From: Beijerinckia sp. 28-YEA-48
GTDB lineage: Bacteria > Pseudomonadota > Alphaproteobacteria > Rhizobiales > Beijerinckiaceae
Assembly (NCBI RefSeq): GCF_900104955.1
Contig: NZ_FNSI01000001.1
Location: 3,258,001 to 3,322,000 of the forward strand
Reading direction: 5' to 3'
DNA: 64,000 nucleotides
Positions 43,916-52,342 of this stretch are shown here, piece by piece (position 1 is the first letter of the stretch; the number at the start of each line of letters is the position of its first letter). The notes beneath the pieces are model-generated. The model was not told the origin of the DNA. It was given only the letters and a program-made list of their open reading frames with translations, and did no database searches. The position numbers and the translations under genes are program-made.

Positions 43916-45220
43916 ATGGAAGACAACAAAGGCGAGGCCATGCGTAACAGCGCCCACTGGGTTCTTGAAGATCGCGACACCGATCAGTTCCTTATCAACC
44001 GTCAGGTGTTCGTGTCCGAAGAGATCCTGCAGAAGGAATGGGAGGTCATCTTCCGCACCTGCTGGATCTACATCGGCCATGCCGCGGAAATCCGAAACCC
44101 TGGCGACTTCCGTACGCGTAAAGTGGCGGGCCGGCCGATGATCTTTTGCCGCGACAAGGAGGGCGCGGTGCGCGCCATGCTCAATGTCTGCCCGCATCGC
44201 GGCGCATTGGTCTGTCGCGAGCGGGAGGGCAATGCGCGCGGCTTCTTCTGCATGTATCACGGCTGGACTTTCCAGACCGACGGCAGCCTGCGCTCAGGCC
44301 CGGGCCTTGATGCCTACGGGCCGAAGTTCGACAAAGGAGCGCATGGCCTGACGCAGGCGCCCCGGCTTGAGCAGTATCGCGACTTCTACTTCATCAATCT
44401 CGATCCGAACGCGATCCCGCTCACCGACTATCTTGCCGACGCCAAGGACTATATCGATCTCGTCGTCGACCAATCACCAAGCGGCCAGATGGAGATCGTC
44501 ACGGGCACGCAGGAATATGACATCAAGGCGAATTGGAAGCTTCTGGTCGAGAATTCGGTCGATGATTATCACATCATCACCACCCACTCGACCTGGATCA
44601 ATTACATGAGCAATTCCGGCGTCGACATGCGCCGACCGAAAGGCTCTCTCTTGCCATCGCTGGGCGCCGGCAAGAACCTCGGCAATGGCCATCTGACGAC
44701 GGACAATCCCAATTATCGCGGCCGGCCAGTGGCGCGCTGGATTTCCGTCTATGGCGAGGACGCCAAGGAAGACATCGCTAACATCCGCGCCGAACTGGTG
44801 ACGCGCCTCGGCGAGGAGCGGGCGGCGCGCGTCGCCGATACCAATCGCAATCTGGTGATCTTCCCCAATCTCGTCATCAATGACGGTTCATCAGTGACGG
44901 TCCGCAATTTCACGCCGGTTTCGCCGGGGCAAATGAAAGTGACCTCCTGGGCGCTGGGACCGGTGGAGGAAACGCAGGCGCAGCGCGCCCGCCGCCTGCA
45001 CGCCTTTCTCACCTTCTACGGCCCCGGCGGTTTCGCCACGCCCGACGACGTGGCGGCGCTGGAGGCAGCCCAAGAAGGCTACTCGGCCTGGCGCGAAGCG
45101 CCATGGAACGATCTGTCGCGCGGCATGTACAAAAGCGAGGACGATCAGCTTGACACGGATGAAGGCCATATCCGCACGTTCTGGCGGCGCTGGAAGGAAC
45201 TGATGGAGGCGTCGGTATGA
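43916..45220 (+). CDS. Rieske ring-hydroxylating dioxygenase, alpha subunit
   Basis: Catalytic large subunit (434 residues) of an aromatic-ring dioxygenase. The Rieske 2Fe-2S ligands are CPHRGALVC (Cys-x-His) and CMYHGW (Cys-x-x-His) near residues 90-115. The mononuclear iron site lies in NWKLLVENSVDDYHIITTH, near residue 210, with the conserved Asn/Asp/His pattern, and a later Asp ligand is likely in the C-terminal part. It resembles benzoate/cumate/salicylate-type enzymes, but the substrate cannot be assigned. ATG 43916 is taken; ATG 43940 is an alternative with AAGGCGAGG upstream. The stop overlaps the beta-subunit start (ATGA). No ferredoxin or reductase gene is present. Confidence 0.9.
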   Translation: MEDNKGEAMRNSAHWVLEDRDTDQFLINRQVFVSEEILQKEWEVIFRTCWIYIGHAAEIRNPGDFRTRKVAGRPMIFCRDKEGAVRAMLNVCPHRGALVCREREGNARGFFCMYHGWTFQTDGSLRSGPGLDAYGPKFDKGAHGLTQAPRLEQYRDFYFINLDPNAIPLTDYLADAKDYIDLVVDQSPSGQMEIVTGTQEYDIKANWKLLVENSVDDYHIITTHSTWINYMSNSGVDMRRPKGSLLPSLGAGKNLGNGHLTTDNPNYRGRPVARWISVYGEDAKEDIANIRAELVTRLGEERAARVADTNRNLVIFPNLVINDGSSVTVRNFTPVSPGQMKVTSWALGPVEETQAQRARRLHAFLTFYGPGGFATPDDVAALEAAQEGYSAWREAPWNDLSRGMYKSEDDQLDTDEGHIRTFWRRWKELMEASV

Positions 45221-45696
45221 TTGCGTTGCGCACCGAGGTCGAGGACTTCCTGTTTCGTGAGGCGGATCTGCTCGACCGCTGGCAGCTCGACGACTGGCTG
45301 AAGCTCTTGACCGACGATGCCGCCTATTTCGTGCCCCCCAACGATAAGCCGGATGGCGATCACAACACCACTTTGTTCATTGTCGCCGATGATGCCGTGC
45401 GGCTGCGCGAACGCATCATCCGCTTGAAGGACCCAAGCTGCCATTCGGAATGGCCGCCATCACGCACGCGGCGGATCATCGGCAATGTGAAAGCCCAGGA
45501 GGAGAATGGCGAGATCCAGGTGCGGGCCAATTTCATTCTCAACCGGCACCGGCGCGGCGGCGACATCCGCACCTTCAGCGGCGAATATCGCTATCGGCTG
45601 CGGCGCGAAAATGGAGCCCTCAAGATCGCCGAGCGGCGCGTCGTTCTCGATGCCGAGGAACTCGGCCATATGGGCTCGGTCAGCTTCCTGCTGTAA
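45217..45696 (+). CDS. Ring-hydroxylating dioxygenase, beta subunit
   Basis: Small subunit (159 residues, cone-shaped SnoaL-like fold) that supports the alpha subunit in an alpha3beta3 complex. Typical blocks are VEDFLFREADLLDRWQLDDWLKLLTDDAAYFVPP and ADDAVRLRERIIRLKDPSCHSEWPPSRTRRIIGNV, followed by LRRENGALKIAERRVVLDAE at the end. Translation is coupled to the alpha gene by a four-base overlap. The 3' end overlaps by 17 bases the 3' end of the opposing methyltransferase gene, which is an unusually tight convergent arrangement. Confidence 0.9.
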   Translation: MIALRTEVEDFLFREADLLDRWQLDDWLKLLTDDAAYFVPPNDKPDGDHNTTLFIVADDAVRLRERIIRLKDPSCHSEWPPSRTRRIIGNVKAQEENGEIQVRANFILNRHRRGGDIRTFSGEYRYRLRRENGALKIAERRVVLDAEELGHMGSVSFLL

Positions 45697-46456
45697 CGGG
45701 AAAAACCGGCGCAGCCTCGCCCAAGCCCTGGCGTTTGGCGGAGACGAGCAGGAACATCGGCCGGTCGAGCTCTTCCTGTAAGTCCGGCTGCGCCTCGATC
45801 TGCTCAGCCGTCGGCGCGAATTCCTCGACGCGCGCGATGGAAAAGCCAGCGCCGATCAGAAGATTGAGCGTCGTGGCGACAGTGCGATGATATTTCAATA
45901 CGCCTTTGGCGAGCCAATCGGTGGTGCGCGGTCCTTCCACGGAATAACGATCGAGCGGCCAGATGCGCCGCCCCTCGGCATCTTTCGCCCAGCCTTGCCT
46001 GGTTGGCGCCATGAAGATCGGATGTTCAGTCGAAAAGACGAAACGACCGCCGGGAACAAGCGCCTGGTGCACGGTGGCGAACAGACGCCTTGCATCTTCC
46101 AGATAGTGCAGAGCCAGAGACGAATAGGCGAGATCGAAGGCTTCGGACGGCAAAGCGAGCTGTTCGAGATCGGCACGCTCGTAGACAATGGCGGCGCCGC
46201 TAGACATTTCCCGCGCCCGCGCCAACATTTTCTCCGACAGATCGAGACCCAGCACATGTGCCGCACCTTGCGCTTGCGCCCAGCGGCAGAACCAGCCGTA
46301 GCCGCAGCCGAGATCGACGATGCGCAGACCTTTCACCGGCGGCAGCATGGCGCGCAAGATCGGCCATTCAGGCGCAGCTTCGAGGCCGCCTGTCGAACGG
46401 GCAAGATGGCTATAGCCTTCAAAGAAGTCCGATTGATCGTAGATGTTCTGCACCAT
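45680..46456 (-). CDS. Class I SAM-dependent methyltransferase
   Basis: A 258-residue methyltransferase with motif I VDLGCGYGWFCRWAQAQGA near residue 48. The acidic loop is VLGLDLSEKMLARAREM, motif II is FDLAYSSLALHYLEDA and motif III is VPGGRFVFSTEHPIF. It is related to small-molecule (biotin/ubiquinone-type) methyltransferases; the acceptor is unknown. The ATG at 46456 is chosen because it follows the small membrane-protein stop by 10 bases; ATG 46495 would overlap that gene. The gene ends inside the dioxygenase beta gene on the other strand. Confidence 0.85.
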   Translation of the reverse strand: MVQNIYDQSDFFEGYSHLARSTGGLEAAPEWPILRAMLPPVKGLRIVDLGCGYGWFCRWAQAQGAAHVLGLDLSEKMLARAREMSSGAAIVYERADLEQLALPSEAFDLAYSSLALHYLEDARRLFATVHQALVPGGRFVFSTEHPIFMAPTRQGWAKDAEGRRIWPLDRYSVEGPRTTDWLAKGVLKYHRTVATTLNLLIGAGFSIARVEEFAPTAEQIEAQPDLQEELDRPMFLLVSAKRQGLGEAAPVFPVTAGS

Positions 46457-46466
46457 GTTCGTGCCG

Positions 46467-46787
46467 TTATGGTTTCCCAGTCTCAGGTTTGTCATCGGGC
46501 ATGATCCGATCGCTGCCCGTCGAGGAGATTTCCGATTGCGGGATGTCGGTGGTGCGCCGGTCGTCACCGGGCAATTTACAATCGCCGGCGATCGGACAGG
46601 CCTGAGGTAAAGGCTGCGGCGTCTGCGCCTCGATCAGCGGCAGAGAATTCGAACTCAGATATCCATATTGCCAATAGGTCACCGCCACCACGCCGAGGCC
46701 GATGGCGACCGCAACCGGCACCCGCAGCCAGAGCGAGGCCAGGAAATGTCCTGTCGGATCGGGCTTTGGATCAGGAGCCTGAGTCAT
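46467..46787 (-). CDS. Small single-span membrane protein of unknown function
   Basis: A 106-residue protein: a Pro/Asp-rich N-terminus (MTQAPDPKPDPTGHFLASLW), one membrane segment (VPVAVAIGLGVVAVTYWQYGYL), then an extracytoplasmic tail with the pair CPIAGDC and a Pro/Asp/Ser-rich end. I do not recognise the family. AGGT lies a few bases upstream of the ATG at 46787, and a methyltransferase gene follows 10 bases after its stop. It is probably a genuine gene because the codon pattern and the junction with the next gene fit, but no function can be proposed. Confidence 0.6.
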   Translation of the reverse strand: MTQAPDPKPDPTGHFLASLWLRVPVAVAIGLGVVAVTYWQYGYLSSNSLPLIEAQTPQPLPQACPIAGDCKLPGDDRRTTDIPQSEISSTGSDRIMPDDKPETGKP

Positions 46788-46919
46788 CACGATACCTATT
46801 GCTCTGCACACTGTTGGTATCGACCGACCGCCGCAGCATGTCAAAAGTCGAATTTCGCATGTATCGGCACGCATTCTATGCTCTCCTTGGGCGCTCAAAG
46901 AGCGTGGGGAGGACGTTCC

Positions 46920-47897
46920 ATGATTCAAGGTGTGCAAAAACTTGTTTGGGCCGGGCTAGCCATCGGCCTCGCCGCGGTTCCAACGGCCCACGCCCAATCC
47001 TGGCCAAGTCATCAGATCACCTTCATCGTCCCCTTCGCGCCCGGCGGCGGCACCGATGCTTTCGCCCGGCCCCTCGCCGCTCAGCTCGACGCACAGTTGG
47101 GACAACGGGTGATTATCGAGAACCGCGCCGGTGCCGGCGGCACTGTCGGCGCCTCGGCAGCAGCGAAAGCCTCGCCTGACGGCTATACGTTTTTTATCGG
47201 CGCCGCCCATCACGCCATCGCCCCAGCGCTGTATCCAAAGCTCGACTACGACATCGAGAAAGACCTGATCCCTGTCGGCCTGGTCTCGCAACCGCCGCAG
47301 GTGGTGGTCGTCAATCCGGGCCGGGTTTCCGCCAAGACCTTGCAGGAACTCATCGACTATGCCCGCACCAATCCCGACAAGATGAACTATGCCTCGGCCG
47401 GTGGCGGCACGACCCATCATCTCGCCGGCGAATTGTTCAAGGCCTTGACCAAGACGCGCATCACCCATGTGCCCTATCGCGGCGCGGGGCCCGCCATGCA
47501 GGATCTCGTCGCTGGCCATATCGAACTGGAGTTCGACGGGCTCGGCTCATCGGCCCCGCATATCGCCTCCGGCGCTTTGCGCGCCCTGGCGGTTGCCTCC
47601 GCGCAGCGCTCGCCAGCATTCCCTGATGTGCCGACGGCGGCCGAAGCGGGCGTGCCCGGCTATGAGGTCTCGACCTGGTACGGCATGTTCGCACCCAAGG
47701 GCACGCCGCCCGATGTCCTCATCCATATGACGAAGGAACTACGCACGGCCTTCGGCAATCCCATGATCAAGGATGCCTGGGCCCGCAACGGCTCCGACAT
47801 CCCCAATCTTTATGGCGCCGACTTCGGCACTTTCGTCAGCTCCGAAGTCAAACGCTGGGGCAAAGTGGTGCAGGACGCCGGCATCAAACTCGACTGA
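46920..47897 (+). CDS. TctC/Bug-type binding protein (4)
   Basis: TTT-family periplasmic binding protein of 325 residues. The signal MIQGVQKLVWAGLAIGLAAVPTAHAQ precedes ITFIVPFAPGGGTDAFARPLAAQL, VIIENRAGAGGTVGASAAAKASPDG, MNYASAGGGTTHHLAGELF, HVPYRGAGPAMQDLVAGHIELEF and FPDVPTAAEAGVPGYE. GGAGG is well placed before the ATG at 46920. It is a monocistronic unit ending in a clear terminator, divergent from the small membrane protein. No membrane components are nearby. Confidence 0.92.
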   Translation: MIQGVQKLVWAGLAIGLAAVPTAHAQSWPSHQITFIVPFAPGGGTDAFARPLAAQLDAQLGQRVIIENRAGAGGTVGASAAAKASPDGYTFFIGAAHHAIAPALYPKLDYDIEKDLIPVGLVSQPPQVVVVNPGRVSAKTLQELIDYARTNPDKMNYASAGGGTTHHLAGELFKALTKTRITHVPYRGAGPAMQDLVAGHIELEFDGLGSSAPHIASGALRALAVASAQRSPAFPDVPTAAEAGVPGYEVSTWYGMFAPKGTPPDVLIHMTKELRTAFGNPMIKDAWARNGSDIPNLYGADFGTFVSSEVKRWGKVVQDAGIKLD

Positions 47898-47919
47898 AGC
47901 CTCCACGACTTGCTGAAAA

Positions 47920-47951
47920 CCGGCGGCCTTGCAGCCGCCGGCTTTGTTTTG
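47920..47951 (+). terminator. Rho-independent terminator after Bug protein 4
   Basis: The 8-bp perfect stem CCGGCGGC / GCCGCCGG with a 6-base loop is followed by CTTTGTTTTG, 22 bases after the stop. It also separates this gene from the convergent molybdenum hydroxylase genes. Confidence 0.8.
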
Positions 47952-47962
47952 TCTTGGTATCG

Positions 47963-50155
47963 CTATGCCAAACCAGCCTTGACGCGATCGGGCGTGAACG
48001 GCGCATGGCGCAGCCGCTTGCCGGTGAGCGTGAAGATGGCGTTGGAGATCGCCGGGATAGTGCCGGAGATCGACAATTCGCCCACCGGCAGCGGAATGTC
48101 GCCGCTGCGGATGATCTCCACCTGCATCTGCGGCACATCGGACATGCGGATCAATTCGTAGTCGTGGAAGTTTTGCTGCTCCACGGCGCCATCCTTGATC
48201 GTGACGCGCTCCTTCAGCGCGCTGCCCAGTGCATAGAGCAACGAGCCCTCGATTTGCGCCACCACATTCAGCGGCTGCACCGGCAAGCCGACATCGACGG
48301 CACACCACAGCTGATGCACCTTCACGATGCCTGACTTGGCATCGACGGAGACTTCCGCCACGGTGCCGGCCACCGAAAAGCCGATCGGCGGCAGACCCAG
48401 TTTGGCGAAAGCGATGCCGAGCGCGCGGCCCTCGCGCTTGCGTTTCCAATCGGCCATTTCAGCGACGCGCTCGATGACCTTTTTGGCGCGCGGATCTTTC
48501 AACACCGCCAGGCGATATTCAACCGGATCCTTGCCCGCGCTTTGGGCCAGTTCGTCGATCACGGCTTCGATGGCGAAGTTGTTGTGCCCCGAGCCGATGC
48601 CGCGCCAGGCGGCAGTGCGGATGCCGCGCTCCTCATAGATATGCTCGGCGGTCATCGCCGGAATATCATAATGCGGCATTTCCGAACCGGCCATGACGAT
48701 ATGATCAACGCCCTTCTGCGCCTCCATACGCGCTGGGCCGTAGAGATAAGGCACCACCGTGTCGGCGGCGATGCGATGACGCCAGCCGGTGATTTTGCCT
48801 GTCGCATCGAGCGCCACCTCGATCTTCTGCGCCGTCATCGGGCGCAGACGACCGGAGGCAACATCATCCTCACGGCTCAACAGCATTTTCACTGGCTTGC
48901 CGACGGCTTTCGATAGCAATACGGCATCGACCGCATATTCGACGAAGGCACGGCGACCGAACCCACCGCCCATGGTCATCAGGTGGAATTTTACTTTGTC
49001 CGGCGTGACGCCAGCGGCCTTCGCCGCGTCGTCGCGTGCTCGTGTCGGCCATTGCGTGCCGCACCAGACCTCAACACCATCGGCGGTGACGGAAGCCGTG
49101 CTCGTGTGCGGCTCCATCTGCGCGTGATAGACATAGTCGGTCATATATTCGCTGGAATGGACCTTCGCAGCACTGGCGAAAGCCGCATTGGCGTCCCCCA
49201 CCGAACGGCCAATCACCCCTTGCGTCTTGGCATCGCGCACATGCTCCAGACCCGCCTGCATGGCCGCGGCGGAATCGGTCTTCGATCCCGGCGCGTCGCG
49301 CCATTGCGCCTTCAGCTTGTTGCGGGCGGCAAACACCGCCTCCACCGTCGAGCCGATGATGCCGACACCATGGTCAAGCGAGATGGCATCGACAATGCCT
49401 GGCACCGCTTTCAACTCGTCCCGGTTGAACGACGTCGGGCCGGAACCGCGCACGGGGGCACGCGCAATCGTGCCATAGAGCAGACCGGGCACGCGCACGT
49501 CGATGGCATAGGCCATACGGCCGGTCGACTTCGCTTCCACATCGCGGCGCGGCACATCCTTGCCGATGAGGCGGAAATTGGCGACGGGTTTGAGCTGCTC
49601 CGGCTTGATCTCGGGCAGCTTTTCCGGCGGCTTGGCGCTGGCAGCAATCTCGCCATAGGAGAGTTTGCGCCCGCTCGCCGCATGGACGACCGTGCTGGGC
49701 TCGGTGGTCAACTCGCTCGCCGGCACATTGAGGCGTGCCGCCGCCGCATCGATCAACACCTGGCGCGCCTGCGCGCCAGCCGTGCGCGCCGCCATCCAAT
49801 AGCCGCGCAAAGTGGTGCTGCCGACGACCATCTGCGTGCGCAGGATCGGGTGATTGTAAACCTCCGCCACTGGCGCGGTTTCGATCACCACTTTCGACCA
49901 ATCAGCATCCAACTCCTCGGCAAAGATCAGTGGCAGCGCGGTGCTGACGCCCTGGCCCATTTCAATCGCCGGCGAAACAATGGTGACCGTGCCGTCGGCC
50001 GCGATGCGGACGAACGCATTGAGCGTGGTGGGGCCGGTCTGAGCGGTCGCCTGCTGGGGCGCGAGGTTGAAGGCAAAGCCGAAGGACAGGCCGGCGGCGC
50101 CAGCGAGAACACCACGGCGAGAGACGTTGAGATTGCCATTTAATTTGTCGTGCAT
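47963..50155 (-). CDS. Molybdopterin-binding hydroxylase large subunit (IorB/COG1529-like)
   Basis: A 730-residue catalytic subunit of the xanthine-dehydrogenase family, closest in layout to isoquinoline 1-oxidoreductase beta and membrane-associated aldehyde dehydrogenases. A Tat signal (SRRGVLAGAAGLSFGFAF) places it in the periplasm. Blocks include VTIVSPAIEMGQGVSTALPLIFAEEL, MTMGGGFGRRAFVEYAVDAVLLSKAVGKPVKML and RTAAWRGIGSGHNNFAIEAVIDEL. Near the end, the LPVGELSISGTIPAISNAIF segment contains the expected catalytic Glu. It hydroxylates N-heterocycles or oxidises aldehydes with water; the substrate is unknown. It starts 3 bases after the 2Fe-2S subunit gene. No XdhC-type chaperone is visible. 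Confidence 0.9.
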   Translation of the reverse strand: MHDKLNGNLNVSRRGVLAGAAGLSFGFAFNLAPQQATAQTGPTTLNAFVRIAADGTVTIVSPAIEMGQGVSTALPLIFAEELDADWSKVVIETAPVAEVYNHPILRTQMVVGSTTLRGYWMAARTAGAQARQVLIDAAAARLNVPASELTTEPSTVVHAASGRKLSYGEIAASAKPPEKLPEIKPEQLKPVANFRLIGKDVPRRDVEAKSTGRMAYAIDVRVPGLLYGTIARAPVRGSGPTSFNRDELKAVPGIVDAISLDHGVGIIGSTVEAVFAARNKLKAQWRDAPGSKTDSAAAMQAGLEHVRDAKTQGVIGRSVGDANAAFASAAKVHSSEYMTDYVYHAQMEPHTSTASVTADGVEVWCGTQWPTRARDDAAKAAGVTPDKVKFHLMTMGGGFGRRAFVEYAVDAVLLSKAVGKPVKMLLSREDDVASGRLRPMTAQKIEVALDATGKITGWRHRIAADTVVPYLYGPARMEAQKGVDHIVMAGSEMPHYDIPAMTAEHIYEERGIRTAAWRGIGSGHNNFAIEAVIDELAQSAGKDPVEYRLAVLKDPRAKKVIERVAEMADWKRKREGRALGIAFAKLGLPPIGFSVAGTVAEVSVDAKSGIVKVHQLWCAVDVGLPVQPLNVVAQIEGSLLYALGSALKERVTIKDGAVEQQNFHDYELIRMSDVPQMQVEIIRSGDIPLPVGELSISGTIPAISNAIFTLTGKRLRHAPFTPDRVKAGLA

Positions 50156-50158
50156 GGC

Positions 50159-50617
50159 TCAGCCCTCCCGCGAAGCGCGTTCGACGGCGCTGATGATGCG
50201 CGAATAGGTGCCGCAGCGACAGAGATTGCCGTCCATATGTTCGACGATCTGTTGACGCGTCGGCTTTGGCGTTTTGGCGAGCAAGGCGGCCGCCTGCATG
50301 ATCTGTCCCGACTGACAGTAGCCACATTGCGGCGTCTGTTCAGCGATCCACGCCTTCTGCATGGCATGCAAGCCGTTGGCCGAAAGACCTTCGATGGTCG
50401 TCACCTTCTTGCCTGTGAGTTGCGACACCTGCGTCTGGCACGAGCGCACGGCCTCGCCATCGACATGCACCGTGCAGGCCCCGCAAAGCCCGGCGCCGCA
50501 GCCGAATTTCGTCCCCGTCAGTCCGATATGTTCGCGCACGACCCACAACAGGGGCGTGTCGGGCTGCGCGTCGACTTTCGTCGATTGTCCATTGATGGAT
50601 AGGTCGTAAGTTGCCAT
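50159..50617 (-). CDS. 2Fe-2S subunit of the molybdenum hydroxylase (IorA-like)
   Basis: A 152-residue electron-transfer subunit with two 2Fe-2S clusters. The plant-type cluster is [22 protein letters not shown], residues 39-60; the second cluster is [18 protein letters not shown] and [12 protein letters not shown] in the helical domain. It starts [29 protein letters not shown]. No signal peptide is present, so it is probably exported with the Tat-signal-bearing large subunit as a folded complex. GGAGGGGG lies upstream of the ATG at 50617. Electrons probably go to a cytochrome or quinone, as no FAD subunit gene is adjacent. Confidence 0.92.
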   Translation of the reverse strand: MATYDLSINGQSTKVDAQPDTPLLWVVREHIGLTGTKFGCGAGLCGACTVHVDGEAVRSCQTQVSQLTGKKVTTIEGLSANGLHAMQKAWIAEQTPQCGYCQSGQIMQAAALLAKTPKPTRQQIVEHMDGNLCRCGTYSRIISAVERASREG

Positions 50618-50739
50618 CGAGTCCCCCTCCGAGAATGGCTCATCTTTCATTAGAACTATTCCCGATAACACCAACCAAGCGGATTGTGCAGTGGGATGAT
50701 TACGGACCTTCGATCTCCCATCACCTGAATGCGCGATGC

Positions 50740-50773
50740 AAAAAATTGCGGCCGCCCTTGAGGACGACCGCAA
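50740..50773 (-). terminator. Rho-independent terminator after doxX
   Basis: On the minus strand a 13-bp stem (with two G-U pairs) and a 2-base centre is followed by six T residues. It lies about 120 bases beyond the DoxX stop and 123 bases before the IorA-like start. Confidence 0.75.
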
Positions 50774-50891
50774 CTTCATTTCTTGTATCGATCAAGCGGC
50801 AACCGAAACGGACAGCGCATTCCAACGTTGCAGCGCTGTGCCCTCGCACCAAGAACTGCCTAGTCCGTTGAGACTCCTGAGAGGCCGAACG

Positions 50892-51326
50892 TTAGGCGAT
50901 GCGTGCCTTGGGCGCGGCGGTGAGGCTAGGGATGCGCAGCGCATAAGCGCCATTGCCAAGCAGCGCCTGTACGCCGAGCAGAACGGTCCACAGAACCGGG
51001 AATTCCCAGCCGCCACCGTTGTTGGAGAACACCCAGCCATTGGACACATGCACCAGGGTGGCGCCAATCATCAGCGGCACCAGCGCCAGCGCGATCCAGC
51101 GCGTGAAGACGCCGCTGATCAGCAACAGGCCGCCGCCAAGCTCGCCGAGAATCGTCAGATAAGCGAAAGCAGCCGGATAGCCGAGGCTCTGGAAAAAGCC
51201 GACGGTGCCCGGAATAGTGAAGACGAAGACCTTCATCAGGCCATGGGCGAGAAACAGGACGCCAAGGCTGACGCGCAAGACGAAAGCACCGAGTTCGGCG
51301 GATTGGTTGTTTTGAGCGGTGTTCAT
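50892..51326 (-). CDS. DoxX family membrane protein
   Basis: A 144-residue four-segment membrane protein of the DoxX family. It has FVLRVSLGVLFLAHGLMKVF near residue 14, then FFQSLGYPAAFAYLTILGELGGGLLLISG and FTRWIALALVPLMIGATLVHVSNGW. DoxX proteins are linked to quinone chemistry, thiosulfate oxidation or redox stress, with no single defined role. AGGGGA lies 9 bases before the ATG at 51326. The LysR gene starts 113 bases away on the other strand, and a regulator divergently paired with a DoxX gene is a common layout. Confidence 0.88.
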   Translation of the reverse strand: MNTAQNNQSAELGAFVLRVSLGVLFLAHGLMKVFVFTIPGTVGFFQSLGYPAAFAYLTILGELGGGLLLISGVFTRWIALALVPLMIGATLVHVSNGWVFSNNGGGWEFPVLWTVLLGVQALLGNGAYALRIPSLTAAPKARIA

Positions 51327-51418
51327 GATCGAAATCCCCTGAGCAGCCCGAAAAGGGCAGCCGTTGAGGGCAAAGTAATTAATCTCCTTTCTGGGATAAA
51401 TTAGCTTCCACCTGAAAT

Positions 51419-51441
51419 ATTGTTTGATAATCTCGAACAAT
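51419..51441. promoter_or_regulatory. T-N11-A LysR box overlapping the lysR start codon
   Basis: ATTGTT-N11-AACAAT is a perfect 6-bp inverted repeat with the classic T-N11-A spacing. Its right arm covers the ATG at 51440. A second inverted pair GATAATC / GATTATC lies across the same bases (51426-51449). It is the expected binding site of the divergent LysR protein, controlling doxX and itself. Confidence 0.6.
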
Positions 51442-52333
51442 GGATTATCTCACCAGCCTCAGATGTTTCGTCGCTGTCGCTGAAAGCGGTAGTTTTACAA
51501 CAGCTTCCGAACAGCTTGCGATGTCCCGCGCCATGGCCAGCAAGCATGTCATGGACCTCGAAGCCCATCTCGGTCTACGCCTGCTCAACCGCACCACTCG
51601 GTCTGTCAGCCTGACCGACGCGGGCGGTTCTTATTTCGAGCGTGGCAAGGACATTCTGGCGGCGCTCGAAGAAGCCGAGCGCGAAGTGACGAGCCAGGCG
51701 GCGGAGCCGGTTGGGCGGCTGCGCATCTCGGCGCCCCTCTCCTTCGGCATCACCCATGTTTCGCCTTTGGTTGCGGCCTTCGCCAAGGCCAATCCGCGCA
51801 TCGCCATCGATCTCACCCTCAACGATCGTTTCGTCGATCTGGTGGACGAAGGCTTCGATGTCGCCATCCGTATCGGCCGGCTGACCGACAGTTCAATGAT
51901 CGCGAGGCGGCTGGCCGTCACGCGCAGCATGATCTGTGCCTCGCCTGATTATCTGGCGCGGCGTGGGCGACCGCTCGTGCCGGCGGATCTGCTAGACCAT
52001 GAGTGCCTGCACTATGCTTATGCTTCGGGCGGAAATGTCTGGAGTTTCCAGGGGCCGCAGGGCGAGGAAACGCGGCGCGTGCCCGGGCGCATCGCCTGCA
52101 ACAATGGTGACGCACTGGGCCGCTTAGCGGCAGCGGGCGCAGGCATCGCCATCGGCCCCGATTTCATCATGGCGCCGTTGGTGGCCTCCGGCGCCGTCGA
52201 GGAAATCCTGCACGACTACGCCCAGTCTGAACTCGGCATTTATATCGTGCATCCGAGCCAGCGGCACATGCCGCTGAAGCTGCGCGCCTTCATCGATTTC
52301 ATGGTCGCGAACATGAAGCTCGCGACCATGTAA
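51440..52333 (+). CDS. LysR family transcriptional regulator
   Basis: A 297-residue regulator. The N-terminal helix-turn-helix is MDYLTSLRCFVAVAESGSFTTASEQLAMSRAMASKHVMDLEAHLGLRLLNRTTRSVSLTDAG, and the linker is a Glu-rich helix. The effector domain starts near PVGRLRISAPLSFGITHVSPLVAAF and includes RIAIDLTLNDRFVDLVDEGFDVAIRIG. It belongs to the YhjC/DsdC-like subset that often controls quinone- or redox-related genes. It is divergent from doxX and has a T-N11-A box over its own start. The small-molecule effector is unknown. Confidence 0.92.
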   Translation: MDYLTSLRCFVAVAESGSFTTASEQLAMSRAMASKHVMDLEAHLGLRLLNRTTRSVSLTDAGGSYFERGKDILAALEEAEREVTSQAAEPVGRLRISAPLSFGITHVSPLVAAFAKANPRIAIDLTLNDRFVDLVDEGFDVAIRIGRLTDSSMIARRLAVTRSMICASPDYLARRGRPLVPADLLDHECLHYAYASGGNVWSFQGPQGEETRRVPGRIACNNGDALGRLAAAGAGIAIGPDFIMAPLVASGAVEEILHDYAQSELGIYIVHPSQRHMPLKLRAFIDFMVANMKLATM

Positions 52334-52342
52334 CGATATGGC

